Origin: Amycolatopsis regifaucium
Lineage (GTDB): Bacteria > Actinomycetota > Actinomycetes > Mycobacteriales > Pseudonocardiaceae
NCBI RefSeq assembly: GCF_001613935.1
Contig: NZ_LQCI01000018.1
Span: 96,602 to 160,601 of the forward strand
Direction of reading: 5' to 3'
DNA length: 64,000 nucleotides
The notes beneath the pieces were generated by a model. It saw only the letters and a program-made list of their open reading frames with translations, was not told where the DNA came from and did no database searches. This document shows positions 24,742 through 33,919 of the stretch, piece after piece; the stretch's first letter is position 1; each line of letters begins with the position of its first letter. The translations under genes were made by a program, and so were the position numbers.

Positions 24742-25158
24742 TCAGCCGATGATCTCGACGGGCTCCTCGGTGATCTCCCCGTCCACGATCCGGTACGACC
24801 GGAACTGGTGCGAATCGGGGTCCTTGGTGGAAACGAGCACATAGTGCGCGTCGGGTTCCGAGGCGTACGAGACATCGGTGCGGGACGGATAGGCGTCGGT
24901 CGCGGTGTGCGAGTGGTAGATGACCACCGGGACCTCGTCGTTGGCGTCCATCTCGCGGTAGAGCTTGAGCAGATCGCCCGAGTCGAATTCGTAGAACGTC
25001 GGCGAGCGCGCCGCGTTCAGCATGGGGATGTATCGCTCGGGGCTGTCCGATCCCTCGGGACCGGCGATCACCCCGCACGCCTCATCGGGATGGTCACGAC
25101 GGGCATGGGCGACGATCTCGTCGACGAGTTCACGGCGGATCCGGAGCACATCGCACAT
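24742..25158 (-). CDS. mec: CysO-cysteine peptidase Mec (JAMM metalloprotease)
   Basis: This 138-residue zinc peptidase frees cysteine from the CysO-cysteine adduct. The JAMM signature is VIYHSHTATDAYPSRTD (H-x-H-x7-S-x2-D), and the upstream catalytic Glu is in the HPDEACGVIAG segment. The ATG at 25158 gives MCDVLRIR, matching the family start. The longer open frame from 25440 runs through a palindrome and is rejected. It is the first gene of mec-cysO-cysM. Confidence 0.93.
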   Translation of the reverse strand: MCDVLRIRRELVDEIVAHARRDHPDEACGVIAGPEGSDSPERYIPMLNAARSPTFYEFDSGDLLKLYREMDANDEVPVVIYHSHTATDAYPSRTDVSYASEPDAHYVLVSTKDPDSHQFRSYRIVDGEITEEPVEIIG

Positions 25159-25212
25159 CTTAGGTGCTGGAAAGGACCGGTCCACACTCTGAGATCGCCG
25201 CCACTCGATCCC

Positions 25213-25276
25213 CGCGTTTCGTCCTCTGGATGCGGTCCTTGCACACGCAACTACCGCATCCAGAGGACGAAACGCG
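25213..25276. terminator. Long palindrome (GTCCTCT hairpin family A)
   Basis: Perfect 24-base arms (25213-25236, 25253-25276) begin CGCGTTTCGTCCTCT. The loop holds a nested hairpin TTGC-ACAC-GCAA. It lies between the end of the P1 peptidase gene and the start of mec. Confidence 0.7.
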
Positions 25277-25280
25277 GAGA

Positions 25281-26273
25281 TCAGGCGAAGGCTTCGGGCC
25301 AGACGTCGCGATAAGCGCGCATGCCGCCCGCCGAAGTGGCGTTCAGCACTCCGTGCACCATCGCCCGGCCGAACACCCGCGCGGCCGCCGAGCACAGCGT
25401 GTCCAGCACCGCCGCACGTGCCGTCACCGCGACGGGGCACGCACCACCGGGAAGTTCCCGGTCGCCGGTGGCCAGGGCGAACACCGTGTCGCCGTCGAAC
25501 ATCGTGTGCGCCGGCCGCACGGCCCTGGCGAGACCGTCCTGCGCGGCCACCGCGAGCCGCCGGGCCTCCGCTTTGGACAACGCCGCGTCGACCGCGACCA
25601 CGCCGATGGTCGTGTTCAGTCCGGTCGCCTTCGCCTCGACGTCGCCGGGCCGGTCCGGCCAGCGGACGCCGAACTCGCCATCGACCTCGTGATCCGCCGC
25701 GAACGCGCGGCCGGTCGAGAGGTCGACCGCCTCACCGGCGGCGTTCACCGCGGCCACGACGCCGACCGTGAACTCCCCGACGCGCTCCGAGGCCGTCCCG
25801 ATCCCACCTTTGAGTGATCCTGCTTTCGCACCCGCGCCGGCGCCCACCGTGCCCAACGGCACAGGACCGGCCGCCGCGGCTTCACAGGCCGCGTAGCCGA
25901 ACGACGCGTCAGGACGGTTGCCCCACTCACTGCGCGGCAGGTCAAACAACACCGCGGCGGGCACGATCGGCACCACTTCGTGCGGCCGCGTCCCGACCGG
26001 GATCCCCAGGTTTCGCTCGGCGAGCCAGCGCATGACGCCGTCCGCCGCGGCCAGGCCGTACGCGCTCCCACCGGACAGGCAGATCGCGTTCACGTGCTGG
26101 ACCAGGTTCTCCGGCTCCAGCAGATTGGTCTCGCGGGTACCGGGCGCGCCGCCGCGCTGGTCGACGGCCCCGACGGCACCGCCGGGGACCAGTACGACCG
26201 TCGTCCCGGTCGACCAGCCGTCACCGACCCGCTCGTGGTGCCCGATCAGCACCCCCGGAACGTCGGTGATCAT
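25281..26273 (-). CDS. P1 family peptidase (DmpA/Rv1333-like)
   Basis: This 330-residue protein belongs to the DmpA Ntn-type aminopeptidase family, which cuts itself into two chains. The likely self-cleavage and nucleophile site is GLNTTIGVVAVDAAL, where the Thr after Asn becomes the new N-terminus. Other motifs are GVLIGHHERVGDG, ICLSGGSAYGLAAADGVM and MVHGVLNATSAGG. The gene overlaps the DUF2017 gene by four bases (ATGA). In mycobacteria the homologue sits in the same place beside mec. Natural substrates are not known. Confidence 0.9.
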   Translation of the reverse strand: MITDVPGVLIGHHERVGDGWSTGTTVVLVPGGAVGAVDQRGGAPGTRETNLLEPENLVQHVNAICLSGGSAYGLAAADGVMRWLAERNLGIPVGTRPHEVVPIVPAAVLFDLPRSEWGNRPDASFGYAACEAAAAGPVPLGTVGAGAGAKAGSLKGGIGTASERVGEFTVGVVAAVNAAGEAVDLSTGRAFAADHEVDGEFGVRWPDRPGDVEAKATGLNTTIGVVAVDAALSKAEARRLAVAAQDGLARAVRPAHTMFDGDTVFALATGDRELPGGACPVAVTARAAVLDTLCSAAARVFGRAMVHGVLNATSAGGMRAYRDVWPEAFA

Positions 26274-26827
26274 GAGGTCAGCGACTGGATGAGGGTTTCC
26301 TGCACCCAGGTCAGCCAGTGATACACACCCAGATGCGGCGCGCGGGGGTCGTCCTCGGGCAGCTCGTCCGGCATGTCCTCGGTGACGTCGAGCGCGGTCC
26401 CCAGCGCGAGCCGGACGTCGTTGAGCGCGCCCAGCCACGCGTCGGCCTGTTCGAAGGTCAGCCGCACGTTCCCGCCGTCCCTCGGCAGCGTGTCCAGCAC
26501 GATCTTGGCGACGCCGACCTTCTTGTCCAGCAGATCCGGCTCGTGGATCGAGCGCATCGCGGCGGCCGAGTCGATGTCCTCGCGCGTCGGGTTGTCCGGG
26601 TCCAGCTTGTGGAAGTCCGGCAACAGGCGCGAGAGCACGGGATCGTCCGGCGACTCCGTCGGACCCGTGCGGATCCCGGTCAGCTCGGCCAGCTCGTCCT
26701 GCGGCGCCTCTTCGGCGCGCGCGGTGAGCATGTCCTCCAGCTGGCTGACCAGACCGCGCAGTACCGCGGCCTCCTGCTGCTCGAACCCGGCGACGATGGT
26801 CTCGCCTTTACGGCGCCATCCGTTCAC
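26270..26827 (-). CDS. DUF2017 protein
   Basis: This 185-residue acidic helical protein has a conserved DUF2017 pattern: [20 protein letters not shown] at the start and [19 protein letters not shown] at the end. The function is unknown. It is always close to clpS in actinobacteria, and its GTG start overlaps the clpS stop by four bases here. A role around the Clp protease adaptor or in the same stress response is suggested by context only. Confidence 0.9.
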   Translation of the reverse strand: MNGWRRKGETIVAGFEQQEAAVLRGLVSQLEDMLTARAEEAPQDELAELTGIRTGPTESPDDPVLSRLLPDFHKLDPDNPTREDIDSAAAMRSIHEPDLLDKKVGVAKIVLDTLPRDGGNVRLTFEQADAWLGALNDVRLALGTALDVTEDMPDELPEDDPRAPHLGVYHWLTWVQETLIQSLTS

Positions 26828-27123
26828 GACGGCTGTTCCATCGTCGCCCAGAGGCCGGCCGCGTGCAGTTTCGCGACGTCGGTCTCCACCTTCTCCTTCG
26901 AACCGGAGGACACGATCGCCTTGCCCTTCTGGTGTACGTCGAGCATCAGCTTCGTGGCGTGGTCCCGGCTGTAACCGAACAGCTTCTGGAACACGTACGT
27001 CACGTACGACATGAGGTTCACCGGATCGTTCCAGACGACCGTCCGCCAGGGCTTGTCCTCAGAGACGACTTCTACTCCCTGTGGATCAACCTGCGTCTGC
27101 TCGGATGCGACAGGCGTGGACAT
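26824..27123 (-). CDS. clpS: ATP-dependent Clp protease adaptor ClpS
   Basis: This 99-residue adaptor presents N-degron proteins to ClpC/ClpP. The family core is [20 protein letters not shown], with the conserved Asn-Asp-Pro that contacts N-degrons, followed by [20 protein letters not shown]. The first ~25 residues are a flexible tail. The ATG at 27123 is preferred, although an in-frame ATG lies at 27132. It heads clpS-DUF2017-P1 peptidase and is divergent from pncB, as in M. tuberculosis (Rv1331/Rv1330c). Confidence 0.94.
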   Translation of the reverse strand: MSTPVASEQTQVDPQGVEVVSEDKPWRTVVWNDPVNLMSYVTYVFQKLFGYSRDHATKLMLDVHQKGKAIVSSGSKEKVETDVAKLHAAGLWATMEQPS

Positions 27124-27185
27124 GCACTCCATGGTGTCACGGGCCCGACCCGGTATGGGTTGGCAGGTCCGGCCGTGTGGGTGAA

Positions 27186-27191
27186 TAGGCT
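27186..27191 (+). promoter_or_regulatory. -10 box TAGGCT, leaderless start of pncB
   Basis: TAGGCT lies 6 nt before the ATG at 27198. Confidence 0.5.
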
Positions 27192-27197
27192 GACACC

Positions 27198-28502
27198 ATG
27201 GGTTTCCCCGAGGCGGCCACTGGCGCCAGCACCGCGCTGCTCACCGACCACTACGAGCTGACCATGCTGGCCAGCGCGCTCTCCGACGGGACCGCGGACC
27301 GGCCGTGCGTCTTCGAGGTCTTCGCACGTCGTCTGCCCGACGGCCGCCGCTACGGCGTCGTCGCGGGCACGGGGCGGGTCCTCGACTCGATCGCGGACTT
27401 CCGGTTCACCGAAGCCGAGCTGAGCCAGCTCGAGGCCACGGCCGTCGTCGACGACGCCACCCTTTCGTGGCTCGCGGACTACTCCTTCTCCGGCAACATC
27501 GACGGCTACGCCGAGGGCGAGCTCTACTTCCCCGGCTCCCCGATCCTGACCGTCACCGGCTCGTTCGGCGAGGCCGTCGTCCTGGAGACGCTGATCCTCT
27601 CGATCCTCAACCACGACAGCGCGATCGCGTCCGCGGCGGCGCGGATGTCCGGCGCCGCGCACGGCAGGCCGATCATCGAGATGGGCGGCCGCCGCACCCA
27701 CGAGTACGCCGCCGTCGCCGCCGCGCGGGCCGCGTACCTCGCCGGTTTCGCCACGACCTCCAACCTCGAGGCCGGTCGGCGCTACGGGATCCCCACGCGG
27801 GGCACCGTCGCGCACGCGTTCATGTTGCTGCACGACAGCGAAGAGGCCGCCTTCCGCGCGCAGGTGGACAAGATGGGCACCGACACCACACTCCTGGTGG
27901 ACACCTACGACATCACCAAGGGGATCGAAACAGCCGTCCGGGTGGCCGGGACCGAGCTCGGCGCGATCCGCATCGACTCCGGTGACGTGGGTCCGCTGGC
28001 CCGCAAGGCCCGCGAGCAGCTGGACTCCCTCGGCGCCAAGGACACCCGCATCGTGGTGTCCGGCGACCTCGACGAACACGCCATCGCGGCACTGCGGGCG
28101 GAACCGGTCGACGCGTACGGCGTCGGCACCTCGGTCGTCACCGGTTCCGGCGCGCCGACCGCGGGCATGGTCTACAAGCTCGTCGAGGTCGACGGCAAGC
28201 CGGTGGCCAAGCGCAGCGCGCACAAGGAGTCCCGCGGCGGGCGGAAGTCCGCGCTGCGACGGCACCGCGACACCGGCACCGCCGTCGAAGAGGTGATCTG
28301 GACCGCCGCCTCGGCGGTACCGGAACGGGAACCGAACGACCACGAATTGCAGATTCCGCTGGTCCGGGACGGCCGGACGGTGGATGATCTGCCCACGCTG
28401 GACGACGCGCGCCAGCGGCTTCGGCGTGCGCTGGTGAGCCTGCCGTGGGAGGGCCTCAAGCTCTCGCACGGGGAGCCGGCCATCCCGACCGTATTCGTCT
28501 AA
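27198..28502 (+). CDS. pncB: Nicotinate phosphoribosyltransferase
   Basis: This 434-residue enzyme makes nicotinate mononucleotide from nicotinate and PRPP in the Preiss-Handler NAD salvage pathway. It begins [19 protein letters not shown]. The catalytic region is [20 protein letters not shown], with the key His after GT, and the phosphate-binding strand is [18 protein letters not shown]. It is followed 20 bases later by nicotinamidase, so two consecutive salvage steps are in one operon. Confidence 0.95.
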   Translation: MGFPEAATGASTALLTDHYELTMLASALSDGTADRPCVFEVFARRLPDGRRYGVVAGTGRVLDSIADFRFTEAELSQLEATAVVDDATLSWLADYSFSGNIDGYAEGELYFPGSPILTVTGSFGEAVVLETLILSILNHDSAIASAAARMSGAAHGRPIIEMGGRRTHEYAAVAAARAAYLAGFATTSNLEAGRRYGIPTRGTVAHAFMLLHDSEEAAFRAQVDKMGTDTTLLVDTYDITKGIETAVRVAGTELGAIRIDSGDVGPLARKAREQLDSLGAKDTRIVVSGDLDEHAIAALRAEPVDAYGVGTSVVTGSGAPTAGMVYKLVEVDGKPVAKRSAHKESRGGRKSALRRHRDTGTAVEEVIWTAASAVPEREPNDHELQIPLVRDGRTVDDLPTLDDARQRLRRALVSLPWEGLKLSHGEPAIPTVFV

Positions 28503-28522
28503 AGAGAGTTCAGGAGCAACAC

Positions 28523-29098
28523 ATGGGGACCGCCCTGATCGTGGTCGATGTGCAGAACGACTTCTGCGAAGGCGGGTCGCTCGGCCTGCCGGGCGGCGCC
28601 GCGGCCGCCGAAGGGATTTCGAAGCTGGCCGCCGAGGGCGGCTACGCGCACGTCGTCGCCACCCGTGACTACCACATCGACCCGGGCGACCACTTCAGCG
28701 AGACGCCGGACTTCAAGGACAGCTGGCCGCGGCACTGCGTCGCGGGCACCTCCGGCGCGTCGTTCCACCCCGCGCTCGACGTCGTCCCGATCGCCGAAGT
28801 CTTCTCCAAGGGCGAGTACACCGCCGCGTACTCGGGTTTCGAGGGCAACGCGCGCGACGGCAAGACGCTCGAAGCTTGGCTGAAGGAGCACGACGTCACC
28901 GAGGTCGACGTCGTCGGCATCGCGACCGACTTCTGCGTACGCGCCACAGCGCTCGACGCGGCGAAGGCGGGCTTCACCGTCCGGGTGCTGCTGGATCTCA
29001 CCGTCGGCGGTTCGCAGCCGACGGTCGACGCCGCGCTCAAGGACTTCGACGAGGCAGGCGTGACCTACACCGGAAAGGCGCCGGTTCCCTCCGCATGA
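28523..29098 (+). CDS. pncA: Nicotinamidase (pyrazinamidase type)
   Basis: This 191-residue isochorismatase-fold enzyme hydrolyses nicotinamide to nicotinate, the substrate of the preceding pncB product. The triad is Asp in VVDVQNDF, Lys in VFSKGEYTAAYSGFEG and Cys in ATDFCVRATALDA. The metal ligands are in ATRDYHIDPGDHF. AGGAG lies 6 nt before the ATG. Its stop overlaps the aldolase start by four bases. Enzymes of this type activate pyrazinamide in mycobacteria. Confidence 0.95.
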   Translation: MGTALIVVDVQNDFCEGGSLGLPGGAAAAEGISKLAAEGGYAHVVATRDYHIDPGDHFSETPDFKDSWPRHCVAGTSGASFHPALDVVPIAEVFSKGEYTAAYSGFEGNARDGKTLEAWLKEHDVTEVDVVGIATDFCVRATALDAAKAGFTVRVLLDLTVGGSQPTVDAALKDFDEAGVTYTGKAPVPSA

Positions 29099-29748
29099 TC
29101 CAGCACCACCTTCAGGACACCTTGATCGAAAACCGGCTCGTCGCGATTCTGCGAGCGGCCGACGCGAGCCGCTTCGCCGACGCCGCCACGGTGCTGCACG
29201 CGGCGGGCGTCCGGGTGCTCGAAGCGGCGTTGACCACGCCGGGCGCCACGGACGCCATCGCGGCCATCCGCAAGAAACTCGGCGACGACGCGCACGTCGG
29301 CGCCGGGAGCGTCCGAGAAGTGTCCGATGTGGACATCGCGGCGGACGCGGGCGCGACGTTCCTGGTCACGCCGACGGTGAACCCGCTGGTGCTGGAGCGC
29401 GCGCACGAACGCGGGCTGCCGGTGATCTGCGGCGCGCTGACCCCGACCGAGATCGACCAGGCGTGGCGCCTCGGCGCGGCCGCGGTGAAGGTGTTCCCGG
29501 TCGCCGCCGTCGGCGGGATCGCCTACCTGCGGGCGATCCGGGCGCCGATGCCGGACATCCCGCTGGTGCCGACCGGTGGCGTCCACCTCGCCGACGTCGC
29601 GAAGTACCTCGAGTCGGGTTCGATCGCCGTCGCGGCCGCGACACCGCTGCTGGGCGACGCGCTCACCTCCAGCGGGTCGCTGACGGACCTCGCGACCCGG
29701 GCGAGCGAGTTCGTCGCCGCGGCCGCCAAGTACGTCTCACGCGCCTGA
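29095..29748 (+). CDS. eda: KDPG/KHG aldolase family protein
   Basis: This 217-residue class I aldolase splits 2-keto-3-deoxy-6-phosphogluconate to pyruvate and glyceraldehyde-3-phosphate, or a related keto-acid. The Schiff-base lysine is in GAAAVKVFPVAAVGG, and the base Glu in VRVLEAALTTPGA. The C-terminal VPTGGVHLADVAKYL is typical. Translational coupling to pncA is unusual metabolically and may be only positional. No Entner-Doudoroff dehydratase is nearby. Confidence 0.9.
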   Translation: MIQHHLQDTLIENRLVAILRAADASRFADAATVLHAAGVRVLEAALTTPGATDAIAAIRKKLGDDAHVGAGSVREVSDVDIAADAGATFLVTPTVNPLVLERAHERGLPVICGALTPTEIDQAWRLGAAAVKVFPVAAVGGIAYLRAIRAPMPDIPLVPTGGVHLADVAKYLESGSIAVAAATPLLGDALTSSGSLTDLATRASEFVAAAAKYVSRA

Positions 29749-29758
29749 CCCCCCTTGT

Positions 29759-29820
29759 GCATTTCGTCCTCTAGTTGCGGTCCTTGCACACGCAAGTACC
29801 GCGTTCAGAGGACGAAATGC
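29759..29820. terminator. Long palindrome (GTCCTCT hairpin family A)
   Basis: Arms 29759-29781 and 29798-29820 match except for four central positions. The nested TTGC-ACAC-GCAA hairpin is conserved. It lies between the convergent aldolase and secreted-protein genes. Confidence 0.65.
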
Positions 29821-29837
29821 GGGGTCCTCGCCGGGTG

Positions 29838-30506
29838 CTAAGGGGTGGGTTTCTTGCCGTACGGGTCGCAGCGCGCGGTGCCGAGGTAGATGTCACCCTT
29901 CGCCGGTCCGCCCTGCGGGAACAGCTTGATGTGCAGCATGTGCGTCACCAGGCTCCCGTCGGGCGGCTTCGGCGTGACGGTCTCGTTGACCGTGAGCGAG
30001 GCCAGCGCCGTCCCGCCCTTGCCGCCGGCGATGGTCAGGCGGTAGTTCTGCGGGATGGTCTCCGGCAGCGTGAACCCGGTGACGTCGCCGAACTCGACGT
30101 AGCCGAGGCTGCCGTCCTTGGTGGTGCTGCACTTCGCCAGGAACGTGCGGACCGTGAGCACCGGTCCGCCGTAGCGTTTGAGCAGGGTGGTCTCGAACCG
30201 CCGCCCGGACGCCTCCCCGACCGCCACCGCGCCGGTTCGGCCGCAGTTCGAGTCGCCGCCGGTGAACCGGGCGAAGTCGCCGATGAGCCCGCCGGCGGTG
30301 TGCGCGGTTAGGGGCCCGTCGACGTCGCACGGCGCCATCTCGCCGGTGACGACGTGTTCGTCGCCGATCTCCACGTCGACCGACCCGACCGACGCCGACG
30401 CCCACGCGGGTCCCGGTTCGGCCGACGCCGCCGTGCCTCCCGCCACCAGCGCCCCGGTCAGCATGGTCACCGAGAGCAGCCTTCCCGCCGTCCTGGTCTT
30501 CTTCAT
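29838..30506 (-). CDS. Secreted protein, choice-of-anchor-like
   Basis: This 222-residue exported protein starts with a signal peptide (KKTRTAGRLLSVTMLTGALV, cleavage near ASA-EPG). The mature region is beta rich with cysteines (APCDVDGP, DSNCGRTG, AKCSTTKDG, ARCDPYGKK). It resembles the choice-of-anchor family of actinobacterial surface proteins, but I am not certain. No cell-wall anchor is visible. ATG 30506 is chosen over 30548 because it begins the basic n-region. Confidence 0.7.
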   Translation of the reverse strand: MKKTRTAGRLLSVTMLTGALVAGGTAASAEPGPAWASASVGSVDVEIGDEHVVTGEMAPCDVDGPLTAHTAGGLIGDFARFTGGDSNCGRTGAVAVGEASGRRFETTLLKRYGGPVLTVRTFLAKCSTTKDGSLGYVEFGDVTGFTLPETIPQNYRLTIAGGKGGTALASLTVNETVTPKPPDGSLVTHMLHIKLFPQGGPAKGDIYLGTARCDPYGKKPTP

Positions 30507-30659
30507 GACTGGCAGCTTCCAGCAAGAGCCTGACCGGCGCAGGACCACACCACCCGGTCGAGTGGACCGAGCCGGACCGTGAGGTGGCCGACATTCGGTC
30601 CGCGACCCGTCTTCTGACGTTAACCTCGGTTCACATTCGTGTACTCATAGGAGGTCTGA

Positions 30660-31250
30660 GTGTCTTCGCTGTCCGTGGCCGGCCACCGTCCGGTCCTCGC
30701 CGACCTCGTTCCCGGCGCCCTCGTCCGCGACGCGATCCTGGTCGCCGGTGGTGCCGCCCTCACCGGCGCGGCCGCACAGATCGTCATCCCGGTGCCGGGC
30801 TCTCCGGTGCCGATGACCGGCCAGACGTTCGCCGCCCTCCTGGTCGGCGCGGCGCTCGGCTGGAAGCGCGGCGCGCTGTCGATGGCGCTGTACCTCGCCG
30901 TCGGCGCCGCCGGTGTCGGCTGGTTCCAGAGTGGCTCGTCGGGTCTGTTCGGCCCCAGCGCGGGCTACATCGTCGGGTTCGTGTTCGCCGGAGCCCTGGT
31001 GGGCGCGCTCGCCGGCCGCGGCGGTGACCGCACGCCCCTGCGCATGGCGGGCACGATGGTGCTCGGCAACCTCGTCATCTACTCCTTCGGCGTGCCGTGG
31101 CTGATGGCCTCGACCGGCTCCGGCCTGTCGACCGCGCTGCAGCACGGCGTCGTCCCGTTCCTCGTCGGTGACGCGCTGAAGATCGCCGTCGCGGCGGCCC
31201 TGCTTCCGGGCACCTGGGCACTGATTTCCCGCTTCCGCAAGGACGCGTGA
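30660..31250 (+). CDS. bioY: Biotin transporter substrate-binding subunit BioY
   Basis: This 196-residue membrane protein is the S-component of a biotin ECF transporter. It has about six membrane helices and the BioY hallmark VPGSPVPMTGQTFAALLVGA, plus GPSAGYIVGFVFAGALVGAL. GGAGG lies 5-6 nt before the GTG. No ATPase or T-component gene is adjacent, so it either acts alone or shares components from elsewhere. The upstream segment contains GTTAAC and GGTTCAC, possible half-sites of a biotin-responsive operator, not demonstrated. Confidence 0.92.
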   Translation: MSSLSVAGHRPVLADLVPGALVRDAILVAGGAALTGAAAQIVIPVPGSPVPMTGQTFAALLVGAALGWKRGALSMALYLAVGAAGVGWFQSGSSGLFGPSAGYIVGFVFAGALVGALAGRGGDRTPLRMAGTMVLGNLVIYSFGVPWLMASTGSGLSTALQHGVVPFLVGDALKIAVAAALLPGTWALISRFRKDA

Positions 31251-31274
31251 CCGGCCCTTTCACCGCCGTCCCGC

Positions 31275-31331
31275 GTGTTATGAACGGGACTTTCCTGGCG
31301 AAATTTGCCATGAAAGTCCCGTTCATAACAC
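31275..31331. terminator. Long palindrome with GCGAAATTTGC centre (family B)
   Basis: Arms of 28 bases with two mismatches surround one central base. It shares the GC(A/G)AAATTTGC centre with the copies at 23383, 33853 and 62220, but its flanks read ATGAACGGGACTTTC. It follows bioY and precedes dinG. Confidence 0.65.
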
Positions 31332-31361
31332 CGTGCGGACGATCTTGACGGTGGTCCCGGC

Positions 31362-31367
31362 TATCGT
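31362..31367 (+). promoter_or_regulatory. -10 box TATCGT for dinG
   Basis: TATCGT lies 8 nt before the GTG at 31376. Confidence 0.45.
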
Positions 31368-31375
31368 CTTGTCCC

Positions 31376-33433
31376 GTGCCCAACCGTGCTGATTTCCCCG
31401 GCGTCCTCGAACTCCTGACCCACGCGGTCGAGTCCGTGGGTGGTGCCGAGCGCGAGGGCCAGGTCCGGATGGCGGACGCCGTCGGCCGCGCCATCCGCAC
31501 CGGCGAGCACCTGGCCGTCCAGGCGGGCACCGGTACCGGGAAGTCGTTGGCCTACCTCGTTCCCGCGATCCGGCACGCGGTCGAGAAGGAGGCCACGGTC
31601 GTGGTCTCCACGGCCACCATCGCGCTGCAGCGCCAGCTGGTCGACCGTGACCTTCCTCGGCTGGCGAAGGCGCTGAAGAAGCCCCTCGGCCGTGAACCCA
31701 CCTTCGCGATCCTCAAGGGCCGTCGCAACTATCTCTGCCTTCACCGGCTCGATTCCGGCGCGCCGGACGAGCCGGAGGACCAGCAGTTGTTCGACCCGTT
31801 CGCGGTCTCCCGGCTGGGCAAGGAGGTCACGCGGCTGCGGGAATGGTCGTCCGACACCGAAACCGGCGACCGCGACGAACTGGTCCCCGGTGTCTCGGAT
31901 CAGGCGTGGCGCCAGGTGTCCGTCACGGCCAAGGAATGCCTTGGCGCCTCACGCTGTCCCATCGGCACCGACTGTTTCGCGGAACGGTCCCGTGCCGAGG
32001 CGGGCAAGGCCGACGTCGTCGTCACCAACCATGCGCTGCTGGCGATCGACGCGCTGCAGGGCTACCAGGTGCTCCCCGAGCACGACCTGGTGATCATCGA
32101 CGAGGCACACGACCTGGTCGACCGTGTGACATCCGTGGCGACCGGCGAACTGACGAGCGGCATGGTGTCCGCCGCCGCCCGGCGCTGCGGGAAGCTGGTC
32201 GACGAGGAAGTCGCGGACCAGTTGCTGGAGGCGAGCGACGGGCTGGCCCTGATCCTCGATGACCTGCCGTCCGGCCGGATGGACTCGCTGCCGCAGGCGC
32301 TCACCGGCGCGATCCCCGCGGTCCGTGACGCCGCGCAGCGCTGCCTCACCGCGCTCGGCAAGGACAGGAAGGAAGAGGTCGACGAGGCCACGGCCCGCAA
32401 ACTGGCACGGTCGCTGCTCGAAGAGGTCCACGACACCGCGGTCCGGCTGCTGGAAGCCTTCGACGACGACAAGGCACAGCAACGCGACGTCGTCTGGCTG
32501 ACCGGCGACCGGTTCTCCACGAACCCGCGTCCGCCCGCGCTGAAGGTCGCGCCGCTCGGCGTGGCGGGACTGCTGCGTGAACGCGTGTTCAACCAGCACA
32601 CGACGGTGCTCACGTCGGCGACCCTGACCCTGGGTGGCACGTTCGACACCATGGCCAGGCAATGGGGGCTCCCACCCGGCGGGGCCAGGGTCGAGAAGGC
32701 CGCGGGCGCGGCGACCGACAAGGCCGCTCCGGCCGACAGCGACGACCTCGATGGCCCGAAGTGGACCGGTCTCGACGTCGGCTCGCCGTTCGACCACAAA
32801 CGCAACGGCATCCTCTATCTGGCCAAACACCTGCCGCCGCCCGGCAGGGACGGGCTGCAGCCCTCCACCATGGACGAGCTTGCCGAGCTGATCGAGGCCG
32901 CGGGCGGACGCACGCTCGGCCTGTTCTCCTCGATGCGCGCGGCGAAACAGGCGACCGAGGAGATGCGGGAGCGGCTCGACCTGCCGATTCTCTGCCAGGG
33001 CGACGATTCCACCGGCCTGCTGGTGCAGAAGTTCTCCGAGGACGCGCGCACCTGTCTGTTCGGCACGCTGTCGCTGTGGCAGGGCGTCGACGTGCCCGGT
33101 CCGTCGCTGCAGCTCGTCGTGGTCGACCGGATCCCCTTCCCGCGTCCGGACGATCCGGTCTCGTCCGCGCGGCAGCGAGCCGTGGAAGCCAGAGGCGGCA
33201 ACGGTTTCCTCACTGTCGCCGCCACACACGCCGCGCTGCTGCTCGCGCAGGGCACCGGGCGGCTGCACCGCTCGGTCACCGACCGCGGCGTCGTGGCGAT
33301 CCTGGACTCGCGGCTGGCCACGGCCCGCTACGGCGGATTCCTGCGTGCCTCGCTGCCGCCGTTCTGGCCGACCATGGACCCGAAGGTCGCCCGCGACGCG
33401 CTGCGCCGCCTCGACGCCGCCGCCCCGGCCTGA
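31376..33433 (+). CDS. dinG: DinG/XPD-like ATP-dependent DNA helicase
   Basis: This 685-residue superfamily 2 helicase has Walker A at residues ~50-57 (AGTGTGKSLAY) and the DEAH box in LVIIDEAHDLVD. Cysteines in YLCLHRLD and CLGASRCPIGTDCF are placed where the 4Fe-4S cluster of DinG/XPD sits. Late helicase motifs include GTLSLWQGVDVPGPSLQLVV and QGTGRLHRSVTDRGVV. It unwinds DNA 5'-3' and resolves R-loops and forks. The homologue Rv1329c lies near pncB in mycobacteria as well. Confidence 0.92.
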   Translation: MPNRADFPGVLELLTHAVESVGGAEREGQVRMADAVGRAIRTGEHLAVQAGTGTGKSLAYLVPAIRHAVEKEATVVVSTATIALQRQLVDRDLPRLAKALKKPLGREPTFAILKGRRNYLCLHRLDSGAPDEPEDQQLFDPFAVSRLGKEVTRLREWSSDTETGDRDELVPGVSDQAWRQVSVTAKECLGASRCPIGTDCFAERSRAEAGKADVVVTNHALLAIDALQGYQVLPEHDLVIIDEAHDLVDRVTSVATGELTSGMVSAAARRCGKLVDEEVADQLLEASDGLALILDDLPSGRMDSLPQALTGAIPAVRDAAQRCLTALGKDRKEEVDEATARKLARSLLEEVHDTAVRLLEAFDDDKAQQRDVVWLTGDRFSTNPRPPALKVAPLGVAGLLRERVFNQHTTVLTSATLTLGGTFDTMARQWGLPPGGARVEKAAGAATDKAAPADSDDLDGPKWTGLDVGSPFDHKRNGILYLAKHLPPPGRDGLQPSTMDELAELIEAAGGRTLGLFSSMRAAKQATEEMRERLDLPILCQGDDSTGLLVQKFSEDARTCLFGTLSLWQGVDVPGPSLQLVVVDRIPFPRPDDPVSSARQRAVEARGGNGFLTVAATHAALLLAQGTGRLHRSVTDRGVVAILDSRLATARYGGFLRASLPPFWPTMDPKVARDALRRLDAAAPA

Positions 33434-33490
33434 GTGGTCTGGGACACGGCCGAGTACCGTTAACTGAACGCCGAAGACAGGGAGAACCGG

Positions 33491-33844
33491 TTGTCCCAGG
33501 AGTCGCCCAACGCACAATCCCGGACCGTCAGCGTCGATGACACCGGAGTGCGGCGTCAGCTCGCGGACGGCAGCGAGGAAGCCGTCACGTGGTCGGAGCT
33601 GTCCGCGGTGGTGGTCAGAGTGATCCCTGAAGGCCCGTGGAAAGAAGATGTCTTCTTCATGCTCGCCGGCACCGATGGGAAGGGCACTGCGATCCCCAGC
33701 GGCGACCCGGCCGCCGACGCGCTGATCGAGCGTCTTCAGACGCTGCCCGGCTTCGACAACGAGAAGTTCATCGAGGCCATGACCACTGACGCCGACGAGG
33801 CGTACGTGGTCTGGAGCGCGGAAGGCCACGCCGCCAAACACTAG
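33491..33844 (+). CDS. Conserved hypothetical protein
   Basis: This 117-residue soluble acidic protein has no motif I can name. It contains VTWSELSAVVVRVIPEGPW and a mid region EDVFFMLAGTDGKGTAIP, suggesting an alpha/beta fold. It uses a TTG start with GGGAGAA upstream, and lies 57 bases after dinG on the same strand, possibly as the last gene of that unit. It is followed by a strong palindrome that marks the operon end. Confidence 0.7.
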   Translation: MSQESPNAQSRTVSVDDTGVRRQLADGSEEAVTWSELSAVVVRVIPEGPWKEDVFFMLAGTDGKGTAIPSGDPAADALIERLQTLPGFDNEKFIEAMTTDADEAYVVWSAEGHAAKH

Positions 33845-33852
33845 CCCCAAGT

Positions 33853-33905
33853 GCAATGAAGGGGCCTTTCATCGCAAATTTTGCGATGAAAGGCCCCTTC
33901 ATTGC
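33853..33905. terminator. Perfect 26-bp palindrome (family B)
   Basis: Perfect arms (33853-33878, 33880-33905) enclose a single central T. The sequence is nearly identical to 23383-23437. It stands between the convergent 33491 and OsmC genes. Confidence 0.72.
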
Positions 33906-33919
33906 GCGCGAGGGTGGAC

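Noticed and set aside
33856-33908. Peptide frames reading MKGPFIA repeats in the palindromes
   Set aside because: These frames arise because family B palindromes read the same way on both strands. They are not conserved proteins.
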